From contig NZ_JAGGPA010000015.1 in assembly GCF_018614035.1 (NCBI RefSeq), forward strand, positions 62,001 to 126,000: a DNA stretch of 64,000 bases, given 5' to 3'. The stretch is from Streptomyces sp. ISL-96. Lineage in GTDB: Bacteria > Actinomycetota > Actinomycetes > Streptomycetales > Streptomycetaceae. Shown one piece after another: positions 54,549 through 63,603 of this stretch; position 1 is the stretch's first letter; each line of letters starts with the position of its first letter. Both the position numbers and the translations under genes were made by a program. The notes beneath the pieces were generated by a model. That model ran no database searches, was not told the origin of the DNA, and saw only the letters and a list, made by a program, of their open reading frames with translations.

Positions 54549-55781
54549 ATGACCACCGAATTACGGGTGTTGCGAGCGAGTGAGTGGGACGTCTGGTTCG
54601 AGGCGGTCGAACTGGCCTTCGGGGGTGTGGCGGAGAGCGCGGAGGAGCGGGAGTTCGACCGCGCCGTGACGGAGCCGGCCCGGAGCGTGGGCGTCTGGGA
54701 CGGGGATCAGTGTGTGGGGACTGCTTCCGCTTTCTCTTTTCGGCTGTCCGTGCCGGGGGGCGCGCTCGTGCCCGCGGCGGGCGTGAGTCTGGTGAGTGTC
54801 GCTACTACGCACCGGCGGCGCGGAGTGTTGACTTCCATGATGCGGCGGCAGCTCGACGACGTACGGGAGTGGGGTGAGTCGGTTGCGCTGCTGACCGCTT
54901 CGGAGCCGGCCATCTACGGGCGCTTCGGGTACGGCGCCGCTACGCAGCAGTTGTCGGCGGAGATCGACACGGCGCGGGTGCGGCTGGCGGTGCCGGCGGG
55001 GACGGACGACGTACGGCTGAGGTTCGCGACGCCGGCCGACGCGCGGGACGCCTGCGAGGCCGTGTACGCGCGGAACGTGCCGGGGCGGCCCGGGATGCTC
55101 GCGCGCCGGCCGCACTGGGAGCGGATGCCGCTGCTCGATCCGGAGAGTGATCGTGAGGGTGCGTCGCCGCTGCGGTGTGTGCTGGCCGAGCGAGCGGGTG
55201 ATGTCGTGGGGTACGCGCGGTTTCAGTTCAAGCCGGAGTGGAAATGGGCCGGGTCCGACGGCACGGTCGTGCTGCGGGACCTGGAGGCGCTTGATCCGGC
55301 GGCGTACGCGGGGCTGTGGCGCTTTTTGTTCGATGTTGACTTGACGTCGAAGATCCGGATGCGGAACCGGCCTGTGGACGATGCGTGGCAGCACCTTGTC
55401 TCCGACATCCGGCGGTGCGACGTGCGGCTTCGGGATTCGTTGTACGTGCGGCTGGTTGAGGTGGGGGCGGCGCTGGAGGCGCGTGCGTATCAGGCACCGG
55501 TGGATGTGGTGTTGGAGGTGGCTGACGCGTTCTGCCCCTGGAATGAGGGGCGTTGGCGGTTGACTGGGGATGCGAAGGGGGGTGCGTCGTGCAAGCGGAC
55601 GGACGATGCGGCGGATCTGGCTCTGTCCGTACGGGAGTTGGGTGCGGCGTATCTGGGTGGAGTCAGCCTGGCTTCGCTGGCGGCGGCGGGGCGGGTGCGG
55701 GAGTTGCGGCCGGGGGCGCTGGGCGAGGCTTCGGTGGCGTTCGGAGCGGGGGTCGCGCCTTGGCTTCCGCACGGGTTCTGA
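54549..55781 (+). CDS. Eis-type GNAT N-acetyltransferase
   Basis: 410 residues. N-terminal GNAT fold with the acetyl-CoA site VATTHRRRGVLTSMMRRQL, IYGRFGYGAATQQ, then a second GNAT-like region and a C-terminal sterol-carrier-like domain (VVLEVADAFCPWNEGRWRLTG). The chain ends in PHGF; in mycobacterial Eis the terminal Phe carboxylate is the catalytic base, and it is kept here. Eis enzymes acetylate several amines of aminoglycosides and other amines. ATG at 54549; the divergent phosphatase gene starts 107 bases away. Confidence 0.93.
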   Translation: MTTELRVLRASEWDVWFEAVELAFGGVAESAEEREFDRAVTEPARSVGVWDGDQCVGTASAFSFRLSVPGGALVPAAGVSLVSVATTHRRRGVLTSMMRRQLDDVREWGESVALLTASEPAIYGRFGYGAATQQLSAEIDTARVRLAVPAGTDDVRLRFATPADARDACEAVYARNVPGRPGMLARRPHWERMPLLDPESDREGASPLRCVLAERAGDVVGYARFQFKPEWKWAGSDGTVVLRDLEALDPAAYAGLWRFLFDVDLTSKIRMRNRPVDDAWQHLVSDIRRCDVRLRDSLYVRLVEVGAALEARAYQAPVDVVLEVADAFCPWNEGRWRLTGDAKGGASCKRTDDAADLALSVRELGAAYLGGVSLASLAAAGRVRELRPGALGEASVAFGAGVAPWLPHGF

Positions 55782-56024
55782 GGGGGTTCGGGGGCTGAGG
55801 GGGTGCTGGGATTTGGCCCGGGGCCTGCTTGGGGCGGGAGCGTTGGGGGCGGTGCCGCGCCGGGGCGTCTCCTCGGGTGCCGAACGTTCGGGTAGGGGTT
55901 TTTGTATTCGGGCTCGTTGCGTTCGACACCCTGCGGGGAGCGCCCCGGCACGGCCCCACCTGGCACCGTGATCGTGCGGCCGTGCAGCCGTGCGGGCTGG
56001 CGCTGGGGCCGGAGCGCGTTGCGC
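55782..56024. other. Convergent intergenic region, no gene seen
   Basis: G-rich 243 bases between the acetyltransferase and glycosylase stops, with a palindrome CCGAACGTTCGG at 55880-55891. Confidence 0.4.
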
Positions 56025-56840
56025 TCAGCGGGTTTGGCAGGTGGGGCACCAGAAGAGGTTGCGGGCGGCGAGACCGGCGGTGCGGATCTCGCCGCCACAG
56101 ATGTGGCAGGGCATGTTCGCCCTGCGGTAGACGTAGACCTCGCCGCCGTGGTCGTCGACGCGGGGCGGGCGGCCCATCGCTTCCGGCATGTGCTCGGGGC
56201 GGACCGTGTCGATGCGGTTGTTGCGTACGCCCTCGCGCATGAGGGTTCTCAGGTCGGCCCACATCGCGTCCCACTCGCGGCGGGTCAGATCTTTGCCGGC
56301 GCGGTAGGGGTCTATGCCGTGGCGGAAGAGGACTTCGGCGCGGTAGACGTTGCCGACGCCCGCGATGATCTTCTGGTCCATCAGGAGCGCGGCGACGGTG
56401 GTGCGGCTGCGGGATACGCGCTGCCAGGCCTTGTCGGAGGCGGCGTCCGGGCGCAGGGGGTCCGGACCCAGGCGGTCGTGTATCGCCTGCTTCTCGCCGT
56501 CGGTGATCAGGGCGCAGGTGGTGGGGCCGCGGAGGTCGGCGTAGTGGTGTGTGTTCAGGAGGCGGAGGCGGACTGTGTCCGTGGGGGGTGGTGGGGCGGG
56601 GGTTGCGCTGCCGAAGCCCAGTTTCCCGAAGAGGCCCAGGTGGATGTGGATCCAGCCGGTGTCCTCGAAGCCCAGGAAGAGGTGCTTGCCGTGGGCTTCG
56701 GCGGTGGTGAGGGGCATGCCGTCGACGAGGGCCGCGCTGTCCGTGAACTTGCCCTGGGGGCTCGTGACGCGTACCGGTCCGCCTGCGAAGCGGGCGCGGT
56801 GGTCGTCCGCGAGGCGGTGGATGGTGTGCCCCTCGGGCAT
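56025..56840 (-). CDS. nei: Formamidopyrimidine-DNA glycosylase / endonuclease VIII family
   Basis: 271 residues. PEGHTIHRLAD after the initiator (Pro2 nucleophile, Glu3) is typical of Nei-type bifunctional glycosylase/AP lyases that remove oxidised pyrimidines. HLGLFGKLGF, the helix-two-turn-helix region (IIAGVGNVYRAEVLFR), and a zinc finger CHICGGEIR with FWCPTCQTR at the C-terminus are all present. ATG at 56840. Usual length. Confidence 0.93.
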   Translation of the reverse strand: MPEGHTIHRLADDHRARFAGGPVRVTSPQGKFTDSAALVDGMPLTTAEAHGKHLFLGFEDTGWIHIHLGLFGKLGFGSATPAPPPPTDTVRLRLLNTHHYADLRGPTTCALITDGEKQAIHDRLGPDPLRPDAASDKAWQRVSRSRTTVAALLMDQKIIAGVGNVYRAEVLFRHGIDPYRAGKDLTRREWDAMWADLRTLMREGVRNNRIDTVRPEHMPEAMGRPPRVDDHGGEVYVYRRANMPCHICGGEIRTAGLAARNLFWCPTCQTR

Positions 56841-56876
56841 GGGTGTGCGTCTCCTGGGCGGACGGCGGTCCTCGGT

Positions 56877-56907
56877 GCCGGAGGGGCTCCGTGGGAGCCC
56901 CTCCGGC
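56877..56907. terminator. Terminator of rpiB
   Basis: Perfect 14-base arms GCCGGAGGGGCTCC/GGAGCCCCTCCGGC with a three-base loop. Confidence 0.85.
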
Positions 56908-56918
56908 GATGAGGATTG

Positions 56919-57407
56919 CTACGGCTGCTGGGGGTGGTGGGCCGGGATCGGGGGGAGGTCACCGGTCTGCTCGTACGACGCCAGCATGTCGATGCGGCGC
57001 TGGTGGCGCTCTTCGCCCGAGTAGGGGGTGGAGAGGAAGATCTCTACGAACTTCGTCGCCTCGTCCTGCGAGTGCATCCGGCCGCCGATCGAGATCACGT
57101 TGGCGTCGTTGTGCTCGCGGCCGAGCGCCGCGGTCTGCTCGCTCCAGGCCAGCGCGGCGCGTACGCCCTTGACCTTGTTCGCGGCGATCTGCTCGCCGTT
57201 GCCGGAGCCGCCGATCACGATGCCCAGGCTCTCCGGGTCCGCGGCGGTCTTCTCCGCGGCACGCAGGCAGAACGGCGGGTAGTCGTCGAGGGCGTCGTAG
57301 ATGTGGGGGCCACAGTCGACGGGCTCGTGCCCGTGGGCCTTCAGCCACTCGACGAGATGGTTCTTGAGTTCGTATCCGGCATGGTCGGAACCGAGGTACA
57401 CGCGCAT
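56919..57407 (-). CDS. rpiB: Ribose-5-phosphate isomerase B
   Basis: 162 residues. Opens MRVYLGSDHAGYELKNHL. The active-site segment reads GIVIGGSGNGEQIAANK. This is the actinobacterial form in which Glu replaces the E. coli catalytic Cys (as in M. tuberculosis RpiB). DCGPHIYDALDDYP contains the substrate-binding Asp. ATG at 57407. Downstream terminator separates it from nei. Confidence 0.94.
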   Translation of the reverse strand: MRVYLGSDHAGYELKNHLVEWLKAHGHEPVDCGPHIYDALDDYPPFCLRAAEKTAADPESLGIVIGGSGNGEQIAANKVKGVRAALAWSEQTAALGREHNDANVISIGGRMHSQDEATKFVEIFLSTPYSGEERHQRRIDMLASYEQTGDLPPIPAHHPQQP

Positions 57408-57567
57408 GGGACGAGTGTGGCACGGGAGCGGCCGGGTAGCTGTCGCCGGGGTGCGGTCGGCGCGCTTGCTTCGGATTTCGTACAACGATCCGGAATCAGG
57501 CCTTCCGTCCTGCGTGACTTCCAGTTTGAATGCACGGGCTCGTAACCCGAGAAGCTAAGGATTGTGC

Positions 57568-58998
57568 ATGAACGCGCAGCCGACCCTTGCGAAGGCAGGC
57601 GGAAACCCCGTAGAACCAGGGAATCCGCAATCCTCCGACGGTCTTCAGGCCGGTCTGAAAAACCGCCATTTGTCCATGATTGCCATTGGCGGTGTCATCG
57701 GCGCCGGCCTCTTCGTGGGGTCGAGTGGCGGCATCGCGGCCGCCGGTCCGGCGATTCTGCTGTCGTACACACTCGTCGGCGCCCTCGTCGTCTTCGTGAT
57801 GCGGATGCTCGGCGAAATGGCCGCCGCCAACCCGACGTCGGGTTCCTTCTCGGCGTACGCGGACCGTGCGCTGGGGCGCTGGGCCGGGTTCTCCATCGGG
57901 TGGCTCTACTGGTTCTTCTGGGTGGTCGTGCTCGCGGTCGAGGCGACCGCCGGCGCGAAGATCCTTGAGGGGTGGATACCGGCCGTACCGCAGTGGGGCT
58001 GGGCGCTGATCGTGATGGTCGTCCTGACCGCCACGAATCTGGTGTCCGTCTCGTCGTACGGCGAGTTCGAGTTCTGGTTCGCCGGGATCAAGGTCGTCGC
58101 TATCGGCGGGTTTGTGGTCATTGGTCTGCTGGCCGTCTTCGGGCTGCTGCCGGGCTCCGACAACCCCGGTACGGGATTCGCACATCTGACGGACAGTGGC
58201 GGATTCTTCCCGCACGGCCCCGGCGCGATCCTGACCGGTGTGCTGATGGTCGTCTTCTCGTTCATGGGCAGCGAGATCGTCACGCTGGCGGCCGGCGAGT
58301 CGTCGGACCCGCAGCGGGCCGTCACCAAGGCCACGAACAGCGTGATCTGGCGTATCGGCGTCTTCTACCTCGGCTCGATCTTCGTGGTGCTGACGCTGCT
58401 GCCGTGGAACGACAAGTCGATCCTCAAGGACGGGTCGTACGTGGCTGCTCTGAATTCCATCGGGATTCCGCACGCCGGGCAGATCATGAACGTCATCGTG
58501 CTGACGGCTGTGCTGTCGTGCCTGAACTCCGGGCTGTACACGGCCTCGCGGATGGCGTTCTCGCTCGGCCAGCGCGGTGACGCGCCGAAGGCGTTCGCCC
58601 GTACGAACAAGCAGGGCGTACCGACGGCAGCGATCCTGTCGTCCGTCGCCTTCGGGTTCGTCGCCGTCTTCTTCAACTACAAGTGGCCCGACACGGTGTT
58701 CGCGTTCCTGCTGAACTCCTCGGGCGCTGTGGCGCTGTTCGTGTGGCTGGTCATCTGCTTCACGCAACTGCGGATGCGCGGGATCATCCTGCGCGAGGCG
58801 CCGGAGAAGCTCATCGTGAAGATGTGGCTCTTCCCGTACCTGACGTGGGCGACCGCCGCGATGATCACGTTCGTCATTGTGTACATGGCGTTCGACAACG
58901 CCGCGCGCGAGCAGGTGCTGCTGTCGCTGCTGGTGGCGGCCGTGGTCGTCGGCATCGCGTTCATTCGCGAGAAGCTGCGGCGCGGCCAGGACGCGTGA
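57568..58998 (+). CDS. Amino acid permease 1 (AAT/APC family)
   Basis: 476 residues with about 12 membrane helices. HLSMIAIGGVIGAGLFVGSSGG is the unwound first helix of the APC superfamily; GEMAAANPTSGSFSAYADRA and GESSDPQRAVTKA are AAT family markers (PF00324, like E. coli AnsP/GabP). ATG 57568, or 57562 for two more residues. First of three paralogues on this strand. Substrate not predictable; likely a proton-coupled amino acid importer. Confidence 0.93.
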   Translation: MNAQPTLAKAGGNPVEPGNPQSSDGLQAGLKNRHLSMIAIGGVIGAGLFVGSSGGIAAAGPAILLSYTLVGALVVFVMRMLGEMAAANPTSGSFSAYADRALGRWAGFSIGWLYWFFWVVVLAVEATAGAKILEGWIPAVPQWGWALIVMVVLTATNLVSVSSYGEFEFWFAGIKVVAIGGFVVIGLLAVFGLLPGSDNPGTGFAHLTDSGGFFPHGPGAILTGVLMVVFSFMGSEIVTLAAGESSDPQRAVTKATNSVIWRIGVFYLGSIFVVLTLLPWNDKSILKDGSYVAALNSIGIPHAGQIMNVIVLTAVLSCLNSGLYTASRMAFSLGQRGDAPKAFARTNKQGVPTAAILSSVAFGFVAVFFNYKWPDTVFAFLLNSSGAVALFVWLVICFTQLRMRGIILREAPEKLIVKMWLFPYLTWATAAMITFVIVYMAFDNAAREQVLLSLLVAAVVVGIAFIREKLRRGQDA

Positions 58999-59017
58999 GT
59001 ACGTAGGTAATAAGAGG

Positions 59018-59053
59018 AAGGGCCCGCACTTCGCGTACGAAGTGCGGGCCCTT
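59018..59053. terminator. Bidirectional terminator between permease 1 and bioY
   Basis: Perfect 16-base arms (59018-59033 and 59038-59053, AAGGGCCCGCACTTCG), four-base loop. The two genes converge. Confidence 0.9.
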
Positions 59054-59074
59054 TCGTTTGTCTGTACGGGCGAC

Positions 59075-59680
59075 TCAGTCGCGGTCCCCCATCAGCTTCC
59101 ATGCCGTCGGCAGCGCGCCCATCGCGAGGGCTGCCTTGAGCGCGTCGCCGAGGAGGAAGGGAACCAGGCCCGCGGCCACGGCCGCGCTCAGGGACATGCC
59201 GGTCGAGACGGCCAGGTACGGCACGCCGACCGCGTAGATGACCGCCGAGCCCAGCACCATCGTGCCCGCGGTGCGCAGCACCGAGCGGTCGCCGCCGCGG
59301 CGGGCCAGCGCGCCGACCACGGTGGCGGCCAGCAGCATGCCGAGTACGTAGCCGAAGGACGCGCCGCCCGCGCCCGAGGTGCCGCCCGCGAACCACGGCA
59401 CGCCGGCCATGCCGACCACGGCGTACAGCGCGAGGGAGAGGAACCCGCGGCGGGCGCCGACGGCCGTGCCGACGAGCAGCGCCGCGAAGGTCTGGCCCGT
59501 GACGGGGACCGGGGAGCCCGGAACCGGGACGGCGATCTGGGCCGCGATGCCGGTGAGCGCCGCGCCGCCGAGCACCAGGGCCGCGTCGCGGGCGAAGGCC
59601 CGGGCGGCGGTGGTGGTGGTGGACGGCAGCAGGTCGGCGAGGACCGCTCCGGAGCGGGCGGGGGCGGCAGCAGTGCTCAT
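59075..59680 (-). CDS. bioY: Biotin transporter BioY (ECF S-component)
   Basis: 201 residues, six helices. SPVPVTGQTFAALLVGTAVG and GGASFGYVLGMLLAATVVG are the conserved BioY elements that bind biotin. An Ala/Thr-rich N-terminus of about 30 residues precedes them. ATG at 59680, preceded by GGAG at five bases. No bioM or bioN alongside; a lone BioY may use shared ECF modules or work alone. Confidence 0.92.
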   Translation of the reverse strand: MSTAAAPARSGAVLADLLPSTTTTAARAFARDAALVLGGAALTGIAAQIAVPVPGSPVPVTGQTFAALLVGTAVGARRGFLSLALYAVVGMAGVPWFAGGTSGAGGASFGYVLGMLLAATVVGALARRGGDRSVLRTAGTMVLGSAVIYAVGVPYLAVSTGMSLSAAVAAGLVPFLLGDALKAALAMGALPTAWKLMGDRD

Positions 59681-59959
59681 CGGGACTCCGCGGAAGGAAA
59701 TGGGCTCGGGCAGGAAAGGACTCCGTGACCGTAGCCCAAGGGTTAACGAGCGATCACCATCAGCCGCTGACAAAGGGGAGGTTGACGGTGTGGTGGGGTT
59801 TCGACAAAGGGCGGACGGTAATCCCGCGATCGCGTGATGCTCGTCACTGAGGTCGGGGGCGCGGAGGGCCGTTTTGCGAAGAACGGGCGGGCTCGGTGAG
59901 ACTGTAGGTTCTTGCCAAATGATCTGCTGAACGTTTCCTAGAGCTGAGCCGCGAACCAC

Positions 59960-61351
59960 ATGCACCCCGCCAATGCCGAGCCCCTGGCCCATGGGCTCAA
60001 GCAGCGCCACCTGACCATGCTCGGCCTCGGCGGGGTGATCGGCGCCGGACTGTTCGTGGGCTCGGGTGCCGGGATCGCGGTCGCGGGCCCCGGCATCGTC
60101 GTCTCGTATCTGATCGCGGGCGCACTCGCGATGCTGGTCATGCGGATGCTCGGGGAGATGTCCGCGGCGATGCCCGCTTCCGGGTCGTTCTCGGTGCACG
60201 CCGAGCGCGCGCTGGGCCGTTGGGCCGGATTCAGCGTGGGGTGGCTGTACTGGTTCCTGCTGGTCGTGGTGCTGGCGGTGGAGGCCACGGCGGCGGCGCA
60301 GATCGCGAACGGCTGGGTGCCGGGGATCGCGCAGTGGGCGTGGGTGCTGATCTTCATGGTGGTGTTCACCTGCGCCAACCTCACGGCCGTGAAGAACTTC
60401 GGTGAGTTCGAGTTCTGGTTCGCCGGGCTCAAGGTCGGCGCGATTGTTTTGTTTCTTGGGCTCGGGGTGCTGGCCATTTTTGGAGTGCTGCCGGAGACCG
60501 GGCCCGTGGGGTTCAGCAATCTCACCGGTCAGGGCGGCTTCCTGCCGAATGCGTGGGAAGGCGTCGTGTCGGGTGTGCTGACGGTCGTCTTCGCCTTCGG
60601 CGGGCTGGAGGTCGTCACGATCGCCGCCGCCGAGACCGAGGACCCGGCCCGCAATGTGGCGCGCGCGGTGCGCGCCGCCGTGTGGCGGATTCTCTTCTTT
60701 TACGTGGGGTCGATGCTGGTCATCGTGACCGTCCTGCCCTGGACCGCGCAGCAGGCGGGGCTCAGCCCGTACGTCACCGTGCTTGACGCGATCGGCGTAC
60801 CGTCCGCCGGGCAGATCATGAACGTTGTGGTGTTCGTCGCGCTGCTTTCCGCACTCAACGCCAATCTGTACGGGTCCTCGCGGATGGTGTTCTCGCTGGC
60901 GGAGCGCGGTGAGGCGCCGCAAGGGCTGCTCAAGGTGTCGGGCGGCGGGGACGGTGGGGGTGGTGCGGCCGGTGGGGTGCCGCGGCGGGCCGTGCTGGCC
61001 TCGGTCGCCTTCGGGTTCGTCTCCGTACTGCTGAATCTGATGTGGCCCGACACCGTCTTCCTTTACATGCTCAACGCGGTGGGCGCGGTGCTGTTGTTCG
61101 TGTGGGGGCTCATCGCCGCCTCGCAGCTGCGGCTGCGGCGACGCATCGAGCGCGAGGCTCCCGAGACGCTGACGCTGAAGATGTGGGGCTTCCCCTGGCT
61201 CACCTGGGTCACGCTGGCCACGCTCGGCGGCGTACTGCTGCTGATGCTCACCGATGACGCGGCGCGGCCGCAGGTGCTGTGGTCGGGGGCGGCTACCGGT
61301 GCGGTGCTGGTGGTGGCCGTGGTGAGAGAGTTGCGTGCGCGGCGTGTGTAA
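59960..61351 (+). CDS. Amino acid permease 2 (AAT/APC family)
   Basis: 463 residues, about 12 helices. LGGVIGAGLFVGSGAGIAVAGP, GEMSAAMPASGSFSVHAERA and TEDPARNVARAVRAA match permeases 1 and 3. A Gly-rich insertion (SGGGDGGGGAAGGVPRR) lies in the loop before the ninth helix. ATG at 59960. Divergent from bioY with a 279-base spacer that shows no clear operator. Confidence 0.93.
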   Translation: MHPANAEPLAHGLKQRHLTMLGLGGVIGAGLFVGSGAGIAVAGPGIVVSYLIAGALAMLVMRMLGEMSAAMPASGSFSVHAERALGRWAGFSVGWLYWFLLVVVLAVEATAAAQIANGWVPGIAQWAWVLIFMVVFTCANLTAVKNFGEFEFWFAGLKVGAIVLFLGLGVLAIFGVLPETGPVGFSNLTGQGGFLPNAWEGVVSGVLTVVFAFGGLEVVTIAAAETEDPARNVARAVRAAVWRILFFYVGSMLVIVTVLPWTAQQAGLSPYVTVLDAIGVPSAGQIMNVVVFVALLSALNANLYGSSRMVFSLAERGEAPQGLLKVSGGGDGGGGAAGGVPRRAVLASVAFGFVSVLLNLMWPDTVFLYMLNAVGAVLLFVWGLIAASQLRLRRRIEREAPETLTLKMWGFPWLTWVTLATLGGVLLLMLTDDAARPQVLWSGAATGAVLVVAVVRELRARRV

Positions 61352-61469
61352 TCGTTCACGAAGTGTGAGCATGGTGTCCGTATAGCGGGCAACTGTTCCC
61401 AGTGAGCGGTGCCCGTACCCAGACTGTGGCGTCTGTTCCCCCGTCTCAGCTACCGAACAGGGCACACCC

Positions 61470-63233
61470 ATGTCTCGGACTTCCGCGTCGGCGCCCGTCG
61501 AAGATGTCGGCACTGCCGACATCAGCAACAAGGTCGACTCGCCGCTCACGCACGGACTCAAGCAACGCCATCTGTCGATGATCGCCCTCGGTGGCGTCAT
61601 CGGCGCCGGGCTCTTCGTCGGATCGGGTGCGGGCATCGCCGCCGCCGGTCCTTCGATCATCGTCGCGTATGCGATATCCGGGCTGCTGGTCATGCTCGTG
61701 ATGCGCATGCTCGGCGAGATGTCGGCCGCCAATCCGGCCTCCGGTTCCTTCTCCGTGCACGCCGAGCGCGCCATCGGCCCGTGGGCGGGCTTCACGGCGG
61801 GCTGGGCGTTCTGGTTCCTGCTCTGTGTGGCTGTCGGCCTCGAAGGCATCGGCGCCGCGAAGATCATGGTGGGGTGGTTCCCGGATTCGCCCGAGTGGGC
61901 CTGGGTCGCCCTCTTCATGCTGGTGTTCTGCTGCACGAACCTGGCGGCCGTAAAGAACTTCGGTGAGTTCGAGTTCTGGTTCGCCGCGCTCAAGGTCGGC
62001 GCGATTGTCGTCTTTCTCGGCATCGGCGTCCTCGCGATCGTCGGCATCCTGCCGGGCTCGGACAATCCCGCACCGGGAACCGGGAACCTCACGGGCATCG
62101 GTGGCTTCATGCCGAACGGCTCCGAGGGGCTGATCGTCGGGCTGCTGGCGTCCGTTTTCGCGTACGGCGGTCTGGAGACGGTCACCATCGCGGCGGCCGA
62201 GTCCGAGCGGCCGGTGCAGGGTGTCGCGAAGGCTGTGCGTACGGCGATGTGGCGCATCGCGATCTTCTACATCGGCTCGATGGCGGTCATCGTCACGCTG
62301 GTGCCGTGGAACGACAAGGCGGTCGCCGAGAAGGGGCCGTACGTCGCGACCCTGGACCACCTGGGGATCCCCGCCGCCGGTCAGATCATGAATGTGGTGG
62401 TGCTGATCGCCCTGCTCTCGGCGATGAACGCCAACATCTACGGCGCCTCGCGCATGGCGTGCTCGCTGGTCTCGCGCCGTCAGGGCCCGAAGGCGCTCGG
62501 CGCTGTCCACGGTGGTGTGCCGCGCACCGCCGTGCTGGTTTCGTCTGTGTTCGGTTTTGTCTGTGTGCTGCTGAGCTACTGGCGGCCCAACGACATCTTC
62601 GTGTGGCTGCTCAACACGATCGGCGCGCTGATCCTGGTGGTGTGGTTCTTCATCGCCGTTTCGCAGCTGGTGCTGCGCCGTCGCACCGAGCGCGAGGCGC
62701 CGGAGACGCTGGTCGTGAAGATGTGGGCGTACCCGGTGCTGACGTGGGTGGCGCTCGCGGGCATGGCAGCGGTCTTCGTTCTGATGGCCCGTGAGGAGGG
62801 CACGCGGGTTCAGCTGTACTGGAGTGGTGGGCTGACGGGGTTGCTGGCGGTTGTTGGGTTCGTGCTGCAGATGGTGCGGACGCCGGCTGCGGTGGCGGTG
62901 GCGGTGGCGGTGGCTGAGCCTGTGGCGGTGGCCGCCGCTGATGCTGCGCCGGTGGTCGTCACGAAGGCTGTGCCGGAGGCCGAGGCGGAAGGTGACGCCG
63001 ACGCCGAGGCGGTTACCGAGCCTGCGCCGGTGGTCGTTACCGATGCCCTTACGACGGCCATCGCGGAGGCCGTCACCGCAGCGGTGACGAAGGCCGTGGC
63101 TGACGCCGTCACGAAGGCCGTTACCGAGGCCGTTGCCAAGCCTGCTGCGGAAGCGGCGACGAATGCTGTCGCCAAGGCTGCGGCGGATGCGGTCGCGGAA
63201 GCGGTCGCGAGCAGCAGCAGCAAGGAAGACTGA
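61470..63233 (+). CDS. Amino acid permease 3 with long Ala/Val-rich C-terminal tail
   Basis: 587 residues. The first 470 match the other two permeases (LGGVIGAGLFVGSGAGIAAAGP, GEFEFWFAALKVGAIVVFLG, ESERPVQGVAKAVRTA). The last 120 are unlike any transporter: a low-complexity stretch beginning PAAVAVAVAVAEPVAVA and continuing with AVTKAVADAVTKAVTEAV repeats, ending ASSSSKED. The tail would be a long charged helix in the cytoplasm. GC-rich codon repeats suggest growth by slippage. ATG at 61470. Confidence 0.93.
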   Translation: MSRTSASAPVEDVGTADISNKVDSPLTHGLKQRHLSMIALGGVIGAGLFVGSGAGIAAAGPSIIVAYAISGLLVMLVMRMLGEMSAANPASGSFSVHAERAIGPWAGFTAGWAFWFLLCVAVGLEGIGAAKIMVGWFPDSPEWAWVALFMLVFCCTNLAAVKNFGEFEFWFAALKVGAIVVFLGIGVLAIVGILPGSDNPAPGTGNLTGIGGFMPNGSEGLIVGLLASVFAYGGLETVTIAAAESERPVQGVAKAVRTAMWRIAIFYIGSMAVIVTLVPWNDKAVAEKGPYVATLDHLGIPAAGQIMNVVVLIALLSAMNANIYGASRMACSLVSRRQGPKALGAVHGGVPRTAVLVSSVFGFVCVLLSYWRPNDIFVWLLNTIGALILVVWFFIAVSQLVLRRRTEREAPETLVVKMWAYPVLTWVALAGMAAVFVLMAREEGTRVQLYWSGGLTGLLAVVGFVLQMVRTPAAVAVAVAVAEPVAVAAADAAPVVVTKAVPEAEAEGDADAEAVTEPAPVVVTDALTTAIAEAVTAAVTKAVADAVTKAVTEAVAKPAAEAATNAVAKAAADAVAEAVASSSSKED

Positions 63234-63603
63234 GCGATCTGTCACAGTGCGTTGGACCCCCTGGCCCCTTGGCCGGGGGGTTCTGCGCGTACTGACGGTT
63301 TTTTCCCCTGCCCGCCCCTTCCCGAACTGGGGCAAGCCCCAGGCCCCAGACAGCACAGACGCCCTGCGGGCGTGTCCTCAAACGCCGGACGGGCTGGATT
63401 TTGCTGAGCTGGAGTCCCAGAGCGCGCCACTTTCGCGGAGCGCGGCAGCCTCGAGCTGGCGAAGCCCCTGACTCGGACGAGCCCCCGGCAACTCCAACCC
63501 CTCCGGGGACCGGCTGCCCTCAGCCTCTCCGGCGTTTGAGGAGCGGGGTCTGGGGCAGCGCCCCAGTTCGGGAAGGGGCGGGGTGGGGAAAGGCCCCGCA
63601 GGG
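63234..63603. other. 370-base intergenic region with palindromic repeats
   Basis: No gene. Contains an inverted pair of the dispersed repeat (see 63311-63583) and little else. Lies between converging genes. Confidence 0.6.
63311..63583. repeat. Inverted pair of the dispersed intergenic repeat
   Basis: 23-base perfect inverted repeat: 63311-63333 (CCCGCCCCTTCCCGAACTGG...) with 63561-63583. Inside lie GCCCCAGG/CCTCAAACGCCGGACGGGC in the left unit and TCCGGCGTTTGAGGAGCGGG in the right unit. Bases 63523-63557 equal 14896-14930. Confidence 0.75.

Noticed and set aside
59075-62257. A 1060-codon minus-strand frame spanning bioY and the permeases
   Set aside because: Only the bioY part is conserved; the rest is antisense to permease 2 and 3 with low-complexity content.
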